Origin: Flavobacteriales bacterium | GTDB lineage: Bacteria > Bacteroidota > Bacteroidia > Flavobacteriales_F > PHOS-HE28 | Reading direction: 5' to 3' | NCBI GenBank assembly: GCA_016788295.1 | Contig: JAEUSY010000061.1 | Span: 1 to 64,000, forward strand | Length of the DNA stretch: 64,000 bases | The notes under the pieces: generated by a model | Seen by the model: only the letters and a program-made list of their open reading frames with translations | Databases searched by the model: none | Told to the model about the DNA's origin: nothing | Shown: positions 9,244 to 17,474 of the stretch, one piece after another | Position numbering within the stretch: the stretch's first letter is position 1 | How the letters are laid out: each line of letters starts with the position of its first letter | Position numbers and translations under genes: made by a program

Positions 9244-9630
9244 TCAGGGGTGCACGAGCATCCGGGTCCAGCGCTTCCCGTTGGTGTGGAGCGTAATGGT
9301 GTATGCGCCGGGGGCCAGGTCCGCGAGGAAGAGCCGGGCTTCCGTGCCGGCCATCGGCGCGGAACGCACCGAACGACCGTGCAGATCGCGCAGCAGCACG
9401 TCACCCATGATCGGGGTGGCGCTCAGCACCAGGGCATGCACCCCATCGGAGCGCAGCTGCCAGGGCATCGCAGCATCCGCGGCAGGGGCCATGCCCACAG
9501 CGTCCGGCCCCAGCTTCACGGCCCACAGGTCCTGCAGCCCGAAGTTGCCCGTGAGGTCCCCATCGCCGGAGAGCGCATGGCCCACGAGGAGGTAGGAACC
9601 ATCGTTGGTGGGGCGCACGGCACGTCCCCC
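9244..9630 (-). pseudogene. C-terminal tail of a secreted T9SS-type protein
   Basis: The minus-strand frame ending at 9244 encodes about 129 recognisable residues. First comes a block of the 'DGSYLLVGHALSGDGDLTGN' type, continuing FGLQDLWAVKLGPD. This is the repeated motif of long Bacteroidota surface proteins. It is followed by a sorting-domain-like end (VLSATPIMGDVLLRDLHGRSV ... GAYTITLHTNGKRWTRMLVHP, quoted in pieces). Upstream of 9630 the frame runs straight into the hairpin repeat, so any protein start would be repeat-encoded. I infer a gene whose 5' part was removed by deletion or recombination at the repeat. Confidence 0.6.
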
Positions 9631-9870
9631 AAACCCGCGCAGGGTCTCCTGTGGCACGAAGGGACCCTGCGCTTCAGGCCATGACCGCCGGATGCCGAAG
9701 TCGGATGCCCGGCCGAGCTTTGAATGTCCATCCAAGCCCGCATTCATCTCAAACCCGCGCAGGGTCTCCTGAGGCACGAAGGGACCCTGTGCTTCAGGCC
9801 ATGACCGCCGGATGCCGAAGTCGGATGCCCGGCCGAGCTTTGAATGTCCATCCAAGCCCGCATTCATTCA
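9626..9870. repeat. Two tandem 120-bp copies of the hairpin repeat
   Basis: AAACCCGCGC begins at 9631 and again at 9751, exactly 120 bp apart. Each copy contains the GCGCAGGGTC / GACCCTG(C/T)GC hairpin and CTTCAGGCCATGAC, as at 7349. After that comes about 65 bp of further sequence (GCCGAAGTCGGATGCCCGGC and following). The second copy runs into the TTCATTCACG element. Both copies are almost identical, indicating a recent duplication. Confidence 0.9.
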
Positions 9871-9916
9871 CGTGCATCCCCGCCTGCCTGCCGGCAGGCA
9901 GGTCCATTCACGGTTC
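9862..9916. repeat. TTCATTCACG element with embedded 20-bp perfect palindrome
   Basis: ATTCATTCACGTGCAT and TCCATTCACGGTTCC flank a perfect palindrome of CCTGCCTGCC followed by its complement (9883-9902). The flanks match the ends of the 112-bp repeats at 3871-4395. The palindrome recurs in degenerate form near 27605 and 44515. Confidence 0.8.
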
Positions 9917-9938
9917 CCCTTCCTCCCTCCGCGCCCCC

Positions 9939-9946
9939 ATCTTTGC
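9939..9946 (+). promoter_or_regulatory. Bacteroidota -7-like box
   Basis: CATCTTTG matches the TAnnTTTG -7 consensus of Bacteroidota sigma factor except at the first base. It sits only 3 nt before the ATG of the nuclease, implying a very short leader. Confidence 0.45.
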
Positions 9947-9949
9947 ACC

Positions 9950-10837
9950 ATGCTCCTGCAACGGTATCCCCTGCGTGTGGCGCTGGCCTGGGTGTGGGCG
10001 GGTGCGCTGGTGCTGGGCGGTTGTGCGCCCGAAGAGGTGGTGCCGCCCGCGCTGCCGCCCGTGGTGGAGGAGGTGCCCCTGCACCTTACGCTCGGCAACC
10101 CCAGCGGTGCCACGGCCGATGTGCTGCAGCCCGACAATTACCTCATCAGCAAACACCAGTACGCGCTGGCCTACAACAATGCGCGGGGCACCGCCACCTG
10201 GGTAAGCTGGCACCTCAATGCCGACTGGTTGGGCAATGCCCCCCGCTGCGACTGTTTCCTGCCCGACCCCGAACTGCCGCCCGGCTTCTTCACCGCCTAT
10301 ACCTGGGACTATAGCGGCACCGGCTTCGATCGCGGGCACCTGTGCCCCAGTGCCGACCGCGACCTCAACGATGCCGACAACGCCGCCACCTTCCTGCTCA
10401 CCAACATCATGCCCCAGGCGCCGCAACTGAACCAAGGCATTTGGGCCGAGCTGGAGGACTATGCCCGCGCCCTGGTGCTGCAGGGCAACGAGCTCTACAT
10501 CGTGGCCGGTGGCTACGGCAGCGGCGGCACCGGCAGCCAGGGCGGCACCACCACCACCTTGGCCAACGGCGCCATTACCGTGCCTGCCCGCTATTGGAAG
10601 GTGCTGCTGATCATGCCCAATGATGATGCGCCCGACATCCCCCGCATTACCTCCGATACCCGCGTGATCGCCGTGGACATCCCCAACACGCAGGCCGCCA
10701 GCGCACTGCCCTGGGGCCAATACCGCACCAGTGTGGATGCCATCGAGGCCAGCACCGGCCTCAACCTCTTCAGCCGCATCCCCACCACCGTGCAGAACGA
10801 CTTGGAGGGCGGCGTGGATAGTGGGCCGACGGAGTAG
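9950..10837 (+). CDS. DNA/RNA non-specific endonuclease, lipoprotein
   Basis: A 295-residue sugar-non-specific nuclease of the NUC/EndoG beta-beta-alpha-metal family, which cuts DNA and RNA using a bound divalent cation. The N-terminus is a lipoprotein signal with lipobox LGGC, so it should be anchored in the envelope. The signature FDRGHLCPSADR carries D127-R128-G129-H130, with H130 the general base. LLTNIMPQAPQLNQGIW supplies the metal-binding asparagine region. The longer open frame upstream is repeat-encoded. I chose ATG 9950 because it gives the signal peptide and follows a promoter-like box. Likely roles are nutrient scavenging or defence against free DNA. It has no operon partners; a remnant of a second copy is at 1-116. 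Confidence 0.95.
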   Translation: MLLQRYPLRVALAWVWAGALVLGGCAPEEVVPPALPPVVEEVPLHLTLGNPSGATADVLQPDNYLISKHQYALAYNNARGTATWVSWHLNADWLGNAPRCDCFLPDPELPPGFFTAYTWDYSGTGFDRGHLCPSADRDLNDADNAATFLLTNIMPQAPQLNQGIWAELEDYARALVLQGNELYIVAGGYGSGGTGSQGGTTTTLANGAITVPARYWKVLLIMPNDDAPDIPRITSDTRVIAVDIPNTQAASALPWGQYRTSVDAIEASTGLNLFSRIPTTVQNDLEGGVDSGPTE

Positions 10838-10914
10838 GGGGGAGGGGCATATTGGCTTTTGTGGAAGACCTTGCGGAGGCTATGGATGTCTTCAAAAGAT
10901 GAACATGATATTGT

Positions 10915-10937
10915 GTATGCTTATTGTTGATGCATAC
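10915..10937. promoter_or_regulatory. Inverted repeat upstream of zeta-like gene (possible operator)
   Basis: GTATGC (10915-10920) and GCATAC (10932-10937), 11-nt spacer, followed by a related half-site TTGCAT. It lies about 40 bp before the start codon in the AT-rich leader, a usual place for an autoregulatory operator. Confidence 0.35.
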
Positions 10938-10974
10938 GCTATTGCATAAAATTGCGCTCTACTATTGAAGTGCA

Positions 10975-11919
10975 ATGTCTGGAGACCCTAATCGACCCCT
11001 CAATAGCTTCCCCTTGGTGGAGAGTTTCTTGCGTGAGACATTGCAGTACAGTCTCGAAGGAGAACTTCAATATCAGGCAGTGCCGCGCATCGCAGCGAAC
11101 GAACTTACCCTAAAGGCTGTTTCCAAGGATCTCAGCACTTTAAGCAGCGTATCATTCCGACATATCGATTATCGCAATCGTGAAGCGCGAATAGCTCTTT
11201 GCGAGCAGATAGTCACCGAGCTAATCGTGTTACCTCGGCTTGCCGACGACGAACAGATTAAACTGGGAGATGGTGGTGCTGTCCCTGCTGATGGTTTTTT
11301 AGCCGGCAAGCAAGCCTACCTGATTGTTGGCCTTCCTGCCTCGGGGAAGTCTTCAATCGCCGCGTATATTGCCGATAAGAAGGGAGCAGGGATTTTAGAT
11401 TCGGATTTTGCTAAACGCAAGTTGCCTGAGTTCCGATGCGTGTCATTCGGCGCATCTCTGGTTCATGACGAGTCATCGGAAATAGTATTTGGTGCTCCGA
11501 GTAAGACGAGGGGTTATCAATCAATGTTAGAGGTGGTGGCTCAGGCAGGTATGAATTTGGTTATACCGAAGATCGGTAATGATGTTGAGGCAGTTGAAGA
11601 CCTTGCAAAGACTTTGAAACTGTATAAATATGCCGTGCATCTTACTCTTGTTGACCTGCCCAAAGCAAAGGCAACTAAACGGGCTATATCCCGCTTCATG
11701 GAAACTGACCGGTACGTTCCACTTGCGATGATACATGACAGCTTCGGTGATCTTCCTAGCAAGACATTTTTGGAAGTACAGAAGAGAAATAAGAGTACCA
11801 AACTATTTGCATCATTTGGCGTATTGAACAACGATGTGGACAAGGGGGTTTTGCCTAAGTGTATGGAATCTACGAAGAATAACGCCGCTGAGCTCTACAA
11901 GAAAGCAAGAACAAAATGA
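10975..11919 (+). CDS. Zeta-toxin-like kinase
   Basis: A 314-residue protein with a P-loop kinase domain of the zeta toxin type from about residue 110. Features: Walker A GLPASGKSS (119-127), ILDSDFAKRKLPEF (acidic residues ~142-144, phosphate-acceptor site region), VHDESSEIVFGAPSKTRG (~163-180), and a basic KATKRAISRF segment (~232-241). Zeta toxins phosphorylate UDP-N-acetylglucosamine and block wall synthesis; other members phosphorylate nucleotides or tRNA. The N-terminal ~105 residues are an extra domain I do not recognise. Start and stop are clear. The gene overlaps the next one by 4 bp (ATGA), so the two are co-translated. Base composition is far more AT-rich than neighbours, suggesting horizontal transfer. 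Confidence 0.8.
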   Translation: MSGDPNRPLNSFPLVESFLRETLQYSLEGELQYQAVPRIAANELTLKAVSKDLSTLSSVSFRHIDYRNREARIALCEQIVTELIVLPRLADDEQIKLGDGGAVPADGFLAGKQAYLIVGLPASGKSSIAAYIADKKGAGILDSDFAKRKLPEFRCVSFGASLVHDESSEIVFGAPSKTRGYQSMLEVVAQAGMNLVIPKIGNDVEAVEDLAKTLKLYKYAVHLTLVDLPKAKATKRAISRFMETDRYVPLAMIHDSFGDLPSKTFLEVQKRNKSTKLFASFGVLNNDVDKGVLPKCMESTKNNAAELYKKARTK

Positions 11920-12287
11920 AAGCGAAAAAGGCAAGTACCAAAAAAAGGGGCAGAGGCCAACGCTTTGTTGCAGCTAATACGAAGAAAGCTCCTAGAACAA
12001 CAAAGGATCCTGCTAAGGCAATTGATTACCAGGTCGTGCATCTCAATGATGATGACATCCTATATGGTAAGAAAGCGTATGCTCAAATACTGAAGAGAGA
12101 AGTCAAGGATATTGAGAAGATATATAAAGAACATCTCAAGGCCTTTACGCAGTTGGAATATCGCAAAAAGCTCTCGAGTAATAAGTCTGGAGTTCAGTCA
12201 AGTCTGACCAAAAAGGGGGTGTCAGTTAGGGCAGCGCGGAGAGGCTATTTGCGCTTTGTGCTAACAAATAAGACGGTCCAAGTTTAA
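11916..12287 (+). CDS. Small basic protein, partner of zeta-like kinase
   Basis: A 123-residue, lysine/arginine-rich protein with no recognised family. It begins with a highly basic stretch (KAKKASTKKRGRGQR) typical of nucleic-acid or ribosome contact. A helical middle section follows (DILYGKKAYAQILKREVKDI), then a basic C-terminus (VRAARRGYLRF). Its ATG overlaps the stop of the kinase gene and it shares the AT-rich composition, so the two act together. Classical epsilon antitoxins are acidic and encoded before zeta. This one is basic and second, so it may be a target adaptor or a non-canonical antitoxin. That role is inference. Confidence 0.7.
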   Translation: MKAKKASTKKRGRGQRFVAANTKKAPRTTKDPAKAIDYQVVHLNDDDILYGKKAYAQILKREVKDIEKIYKEHLKAFTQLEYRKKLSSNKSGVQSSLTKKGVSVRAARRGYLRFVLTNKTVQV

Positions 12288-12560
12288 AGTGCTGTAGTTC
12301 TTCCTCCGTCATGCTAGGGCCTGTCCGCTGCTATTTGAGTTGAGACCTTTGCGCAACGCAGTGAACGTCTCTGCCCAATTCTCTGTTCACCTAAAGTCTT
12401 CCCGAGACTCAAGTTAACCGCTCCTTCGGCAAGCAAATACTGTGCAGGCTAAGGGTCCACCTCTCATTGGTCAGACTCCGCCGCCACGCCCAACGGCGTC
12501 TAAGACCTAAGCTGGTTCGAGCGCAATGCCTCCTCCGGTGAATCCGGAGGATCTTGGGCA
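12288..12560. other. Intergenic region between zeta-like operon and hsdR
   Basis: About 270 bp between the end of the basic-protein gene and the end of hsdR, which are convergent. I see no supported gene or strong terminator in it. Confidence 0.4.
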
Positions 12561-15500
12561 TCATACTCTCCCGCCATACACGCTCACGCCGCGTTGAGTG
12601 TATGCCGCAAACACATGCTGGAACACCTTGTCGCACTTCTGCTTGTAAAGCTCCGGCGTGTAAGCGCGTGGCAGACCGGAATCCAGCAGGTCTTCAATGG
12701 CCAGCTTCACGCGGGCGCGGCTCTCATTCCGCTCGCGCCAATCGAGGGATAGCAGTTCCTTCAGCTTCATCAGTAGTTCGCGCGCGGCCTTCTTCACCGC
12801 TTCCTGCTCCTGCTTGTTCAGGTCCGGGCCGGGGCGGGTGAGCAGGTCAAAAAGCGTGAGTTCCTCCTCGCTGAGGTTCTCACGCACGTGGCGATGCTCC
12901 TCGGCGCTCATGTCCTTCATCATGCGCAGCAGCTCCTCGTAGAGTTGCTGCACGTTGCGGCTGCCGCTGTTGTAGCTCTCGATCAGCTCGTTGAACTTCT
13001 CCAGGTAGTCCGCGCGGGTGGGGTTCAGGCGGACCATGCGTTCCAAACGCGCCTTGATCTGGGCCTTCAGGCGCTCAATGTCCGTTTGCTTGCGCGCAGA
13101 GCTCTTGAACTTCTGCGCCAGGGCCTCGAAGTCGATCTTCGAGAGGTCCAACGGAGCACCGAGGTCATCCTGGATCACGAAGCCTTCGGAAGCGATGGAC
13201 TCATCCAGCAGCGCATTGATGCCCGCCATCACACCACTGATGTCGGCCGTACCATTGCCGACCTGTGCGCGAATGGCACCGGCAATGGTGGCGATCGCCG
13301 AAATGCGGTTGGCGAACTGCGCCGCGCGCTTGTCCGGTTTCACGGCCTTGTAGAGCGCGTCCAGCAACTTCTCGTGGGCCAGGAAGGTCTTGCGCGTGGC
13401 ATCCGGGGCGATCATTGCTTCCACCGCATCGCTCACCAGTTGCAGGCGCTCCAAGCGCTCGGTGGTGGTGAACGCGCTGATGTCCACACCGTGCTCGTTG
13501 CAGAAGGACGTGGCATCGGCCAGGGCCTGCTCCAACTCCTTCACCAGCATGTCCTTTTCCTGTACCGGGGTCTTGCCGCCTTTGTCCTGTGTGTAGATCG
13601 CCAGTGCTTTCTCCAGTGAGGCGAACACGTTGGCGTAGTCCACAATGAGGCCGCTGTGCTTGCCCGGATACACGCGGTTGGCCCGCGCGATGGTTTGCAT
13701 CAGCGTGTGGTTGCGCATGGGCTTGTCCAGGTAGATGGTGCTGCAGCTCGGCGCATCGAAGCCGGTGAGCCACATGGCGCACACGAACACGATCCGGAAA
13801 GGGTCCTTCGGGTCCTTGAACTTCTCGTCCATGCGCTCTTCCACCATCCGCTTGCGGTGCGGGGTGATGTCCAGGCCCTGCTTGCGCATCTCCTCCACCT
13901 CGTTCTGCCCGCCGCTCACGATCACGGCCATGTCCGTGCTCTCCAGCACCTCCAGCCGGGCCAGTAATTCGTTCAGTCGCCTCTGGCTGCGCTGCTCGTT
14001 GGTGAGCCTGCGCTCGTCGGCGATGGCGCGTTGGGTGCGCTCAAGGTCCTCCTGCCAGTAGCGCCGCACCTTGTCGTACATCTTCACGGCGGTGGCCTTG
14101 TCGATGCCCACCACCATGGCCTTGCCTTGGAAGCCGCGACCGAGGAAGTGTTGCACGATGTCGCGTGCCACGGTGTTCAGGCGGTCGTCGCGGGTGATCA
14201 GGTGGTACTGGCGGCCCAGTTCGCGCTCCAGCTTCTTCTCAGCCACTTCGTCCAGCTCGGCCTCTTCGATCAGGTCGTAGATCTGCTCGTTCAGCGCGGG
14301 GTTCTCCAGCTTCAGTTCGGGCGTGCGGTTCTCGTAGAACAGCGGCACCGTGGCGCCGTCCTCCGCGCTCTGCTGGTAGTCGTAGATGGACACGTAATCG
14401 CCGAACACCTCGCGCGTGCGCTCCTCGCCGGCCAGCAGCGGCGTGCCGGTGAAGGCCAGGAAGAGCGCGTTGGGCAGGGCCGTGCGCATGTTCATGGCCA
14501 GCGTGTCGTACTGGCTGCGGTGCGCCTCGTCCGTGAGCACGATGATGTCGCGGCGCTCGTTGAGCACCTCGGCCGTGCCGAACTTCTGGATGAGGGTGAA
14601 CACGTAGCGGTGGTTGCCGCGCAGCAGCTCGCGCAGGTGCGCGCCGCTGGTGGCCTGGCACTCCTTGCTCTCGGCCTCGCTCACCGCGCCCACGGCCTTG
14701 AAGGTGCCGCTGATCTGGTCGTCCAGGTCATCGCGGTCGGTGATCACCACGAAGGTCCAGTTGCCGGGCAGCTTGCGCAGCACCTTCTGCGCGTAGAACA
14801 CCATGCTGAAGCTCTTGCCGCTGCCCTGCGTGTGCCAGAACACGCCGCCCTGGTGGCTGCCGCGTGCGTGGGCCACCATGCTCGCCCGGATGGCGTTGTT
14901 GACGCCCAGGAACTGGTGGTTCTGCGCCAGCGCCTTGATGGTGCCCGCCTTGTGGCGGCTGAAGAGGGTGAAGTTCTCCACCAGGTCCAACAAACGGCCG
15001 GGCTCGCACACGCCGCGCAGCATCACCTCCAGGCTCACGCGCTTGGGTTCGTCCTCGCGCTCCACGCGCTTCCATTCGCTGAAGCGTTCCCAATCAGCGG
15101 TGAGGGAGCCCACCTTGCTCTCGGTGCCGTTGCTGGCGATGAGCAGGGCGTTGTACACGAAGAGCGGCGGCATGCCGTTCTGCGGGTGCTTGTAGCTGGT
15201 GAGGTTGTCGTCGAACCCGCGCTGCGCGGGCACCCCGGGCTTCTTCAGTTCGATCACCACCCAGGGTAGGCCGTTCACAAAGCCCACGATATCGGGGATG
15301 CAGTTGTAGAGCACCCCGCTCACTTTCAGTTGGTTCACGGCCAGCAGGTCGTTGAACTGTGGCGTGTCCCAGTCCACCAGCCGCAAGCGCAGCTTCTTCT
15401 GGCCACCGTGCTCCGGGTCGGGCAGGCTCACCAGCAGCCCATCGCGCAGCAGGCCCCACAGCTCCTGGTTGGCATCCACCAGGCTCTTGGTGCTGCGGTC

Positions 15501-15740
15501 GCGCGTCAGTTCGTCCACCGCCTGCTCAATGGCTTCGGGAGGCACCTCGCGGTTCAGCTTGCGCAGGGCGACGCGTAGCCGGGGCACCAGCACCACCTCG
15601 CGGCTGTTCTGCCTGCCCAGTGTGCCGCCCTCACCGAACACCTCGTCCTTGCCGGTGGCCAACTCCCAGCCCAACTGGTGCAGCAGCTGCATGGCCGGCA
15701 GCTCCACCAGTTCGTATTCGCTGTCAAGGGGCGGGGTCAT
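12561..15740 (-). CDS. hsdR: Type I restriction endonuclease subunit R (HsdR)
   Basis: A 1059-residue HsdR, the motor and nuclease subunit of a type I restriction-modification complex. The N-terminal PD-(D/E)xK-type nuclease is seen as WVVIELKKPG (E164, K166). The superfamily 2 helicase follows: Walker A HTQGSGKSF (K309), DEAH box TDEAHR (D404), FTGTPL, and the late motif QTIARANRVYPGK. A helical C-terminal part is expected to contact HsdM. I chose ATG 15740 (MTPPLDSEYELVEL), which fits family N-termini; the open frame extends upstream without homology-like sequence. It is separated from hsdM/hsdS by two plus-strand genes and by the other genes of their operon, so hsdR has its own promoter, divergent from the DUF488 gene. 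Confidence 0.97.
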   Translation of the reverse strand: MTPPLDSEYELVELPAMQLLHQLGWELATGKDEVFGEGGTLGRQNSREVVLVPRLRVALRKLNREVPPEAIEQAVDELTRDRSTKSLVDANQELWGLLRDGLLVSLPDPEHGGQKKLRLRLVDWDTPQFNDLLAVNQLKVSGVLYNCIPDIVGFVNGLPWVVIELKKPGVPAQRGFDDNLTSYKHPQNGMPPLFVYNALLIASNGTESKVGSLTADWERFSEWKRVEREDEPKRVSLEVMLRGVCEPGRLLDLVENFTLFSRHKAGTIKALAQNHQFLGVNNAIRASMVAHARGSHQGGVFWHTQGSGKSFSMVFYAQKVLRKLPGNWTFVVITDRDDLDDQISGTFKAVGAVSEAESKECQATSGAHLRELLRGNHRYVFTLIQKFGTAEVLNERRDIIVLTDEAHRSQYDTLAMNMRTALPNALFLAFTGTPLLAGEERTREVFGDYVSIYDYQQSAEDGATVPLFYENRTPELKLENPALNEQIYDLIEEAELDEVAEKKLERELGRQYHLITRDDRLNTVARDIVQHFLGRGFQGKAMVVGIDKATAVKMYDKVRRYWQEDLERTQRAIADERRLTNEQRSQRRLNELLARLEVLESTDMAVIVSGGQNEVEEMRKQGLDITPHRKRMVEERMDEKFKDPKDPFRIVFVCAMWLTGFDAPSCSTIYLDKPMRNHTLMQTIARANRVYPGKHSGLIVDYANVFASLEKALAIYTQDKGGKTPVQEKDMLVKELEQALADATSFCNEHGVDISAFTTTERLERLQLVSDAVEAMIAPDATRKTFLAHEKLLDALYKAVKPDKRAAQFANRISAIATIAGAIRAQVGNGTADISGVMAGINALLDESIASEGFVIQDDLGAPLDLSKIDFEALAQKFKSSARKQTDIERLKAQIKARLERMVRLNPTRADYLEKFNELIESYNSGSRNVQQLYEELLRMMKDMSAEEHRHVRENLSEEELTLFDLLTRPGPDLNKQEQEAVKKAARELLMKLKELLSLDWRERNESRARVKLAIEDLLDSGLPRAYTPELYKQKCDKVFQHVFAAYTQRGVSVYGGRV

Positions 15741-15796
15741 TGCCTGCAAAGTACTGGACAAAGCCTTTTCCTGTGGCAGTGGACCTTTCAGCGCAG

Positions 15797-15804
15797 TATT
15801 TTCG
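15797..15804 (+). promoter_or_regulatory. Bacteroidota -7-like box before the DUF488 gene
   Basis: TATTTTCG matches TAnnTTTG at all but one conserved base and ends 5 nt before ATG 15810. It lies in the 69-bp gap shared with the divergent hsdR start. Confidence 0.4.
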
Positions 15805-15809
15805 AGTGC

Positions 15810-16364
15810 ATGGGAACGCTGCCGCTCTATTCCATTGGGCATGGCACACGGCCTTTGGAGGTGTTCCTTGGCCTGCTGAAGGAGCACGGCATCGAATACC
15901 TCATCGATGTGCGCACCCGGCCGTATTCCCGCTTCAATCCGCAATACAACCGAAAGGCACTGGAGCAGAGCTTGGGCGCGGTGGGCATCCGTTACGTGTT
16001 CATGGGCGATACGCTAGGCGGCAGACCGGAGGACTCTACCTGCTACACCTCAGATGGCCGGGCGGACTATGCCGTGATGCGGACCAAGGACTTCTTCCTG
16101 GCCGGGATGGAGCGATTGATGAAGGCGCACGGAACGGGCTGTGCGGTGGTCATGATGTGCAGCGAGAGCAAGCCCAGTGAGTGCCATCGCACCCGGCTCA
16201 TCGGCCAGGCGTTGGCGCAAGCCGATGTACCGGTGATGCATATTGATGATATGGGTGCGCTGAAGCCGCAAGAGGCCATCATGGAGCAGTTGCGCAACGG
16301 CCTAACCAGGTTGAACCTGTTCGGTGAAACCAGCTTGACCACTTCGATGAAGCCCATCCGCTAG
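15810..16364 (+). CDS. DUF488 family protein
   Basis: A 184-residue DUF488 protein. Hallmarks are the start LYSIGHGTRPLEVFLGLL, DVRTRPYSRFNPQ, the segment MGDTLGGRP, and CSESKPSECHRTRLI near residue 130 with its conserved cysteines. Members are small cytoplasmic proteins of unknown biochemical role, often found in mobile or defence neighbourhoods. ATG 15810 was chosen because conserved sequence starts there and a promoter-like box is just upstream; the open frame extends back into hsdR. It is followed, after 108 bp, by the DNA methyltransferase on the same strand. Confidence 0.9.
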   Translation: MGTLPLYSIGHGTRPLEVFLGLLKEHGIEYLIDVRTRPYSRFNPQYNRKALEQSLGAVGIRYVFMGDTLGGRPEDSTCYTSDGRADYAVMRTKDFFLAGMERLMKAHGTGCAVVMMCSESKPSECHRTRLIGQALAQADVPVMHIDDMGALKPQEAIMEQLRNGLTRLNLFGETSLTTSMKPIR

Positions 16365-16472
16365 AGCTTCGTATTCTGCTGTTGGAAACTCGCAGTCCGG
16401 CGCTTGTTGGTGTCTCTCCATCGGCTGTACCTTGCCGCTAATCAACTGCTTGGTTCTTCGTCAGCCCCTTCT

Positions 16473-17474
16473 ATGGAAAAGACCCGTGCCCCGCGCAACC
16501 GTACGCTCACGCTCACCGAAGCCGATCGCCTGGAACTGCACCCGCGTTTGATCCAGGGGAAAGAGGCCGTGGCGTTGGATGCCGTGCTGGACCGCACCAT
16601 CCTGGGCGATGCGCTGGCCGTCTTGCGGCACCTCCCTGCGGCCAGTGTGGACCTGATCGTGACCGACCCGCCCTATAACCTGACCAAGGTTTACAACGGC
16701 ACCACCTTCCGCGAGCGCGACCGGGCGGACTATTTGAGCTGGCAGGACCAGTGGCTGCGCGAGTTGAAACGCATCCTCAAGCCAGACGGCTCGCTCTACA
16801 TCTGCTCCGATTGGCGTACCTCTGCCATGGTGCAGGCCGGTGCCGAACCGTATTTCACCACGCGCAACCGCATCACCTGGGAACGTGAGAAGGGGCGCGG
16901 TGCGCTCAGCAATTGGAAGAACTGCTCGGAGGACATCTGGTTCTTCACCGCCGGGGAGGACTACCACTTCGACGTGGAGGCCGTGAAGCTGAAGCGCAAG
17001 GTGCTGGCGCCCTACCGCGATGCGGAAGGCAAGCCCAAGGATTGGGAGCAGGGTGAGGATGGGAATTTCCGCGCCACCAGTCCCAGCAACCTGTGGACGG
17101 ACATCAGCGTGCCGTTCTGGAGCATGCCGGAGAACACCGACCACCCCACGCAGAAGCCCGAGAAGCTGGTGGCCAAGTTGATCCTGGCCAGTTCACAGCC
17201 CGGCGATGTGGTGCTGGACCCCTTCCTCGGCAGCGGCACCACCAGCGTGGTGGCCCGCAAGCTGGGGCGGCACTTCATCGGCATTGAACAGGAAGCGGAG
17301 TACGCACTGCTGGCCGAGAAGCGACTGCAGAACGCGCTGCAGGACACCGGCATCCAAGGCTATGTGGACGGCTACTTCTGGGAGCGTAACACGCTGGCCG
17401 AACAGCTGGCGCGCGGTGCCAAGCCGATGAAGACCCGGAAGCCCGCCAGCGCGGACCTGTTCCAGGAAGCCTAA
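16473..17474 (+). CDS. Site-specific DNA methyltransferase (beta class, type II)
   Basis: A 333-residue amino-methyltransferase that should modify adenine-N6 or cytosine-N4. The catalytic motif IV is TDPPYN (D65). The AdoMet-binding motif I comes later as DPFLGSGTT (249-257), the beta-class order. NTDHPTQKPEKL is the usual motif before motif I. The variable middle (~120-225) should read the target sequence, which cannot be predicted. ATG 16473 gives the normal N-terminus. Its 3' end overlaps by 4 bp the convergent gene 17471-18571, which has a possible nuclease motif. The two therefore probably form a type II restriction-modification pair inserted within the type I locus. Confidence 0.95.
   Translation: MEKTRAPRNRTLTLTEADRLELHPRLIQGKEAVALDAVLDRTILGDALAVLRHLPAASVDLIVTDPPYNLTKVYNGTTFRERDRADYLSWQDQWLRELKRILKPDGSLYICSDWRTSAMVQAGAEPYFTTRNRITWEREKGRGALSNWKNCSEDIWFFTAGEDYHFDVEAVKLKRKVLAPYRDAEGKPKDWEQGEDGNFRATSPSNLWTDISVPFWSMPENTDHPTQKPEKLVAKLILASSQPGDVVLDPFLGSGTTSVVARKLGRHFIGIEQEAEYALLAEKRLQNALQDTGIQGYVDGYFWERNTLAEQLARGAKPMKTRKPASADLFQEA

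Noticed and set aside
14031-15269. 412-residue plus-strand open frame inside hsdR
   Set aside because: Shadow frame; hsdR motifs on the minus strand are unambiguous.
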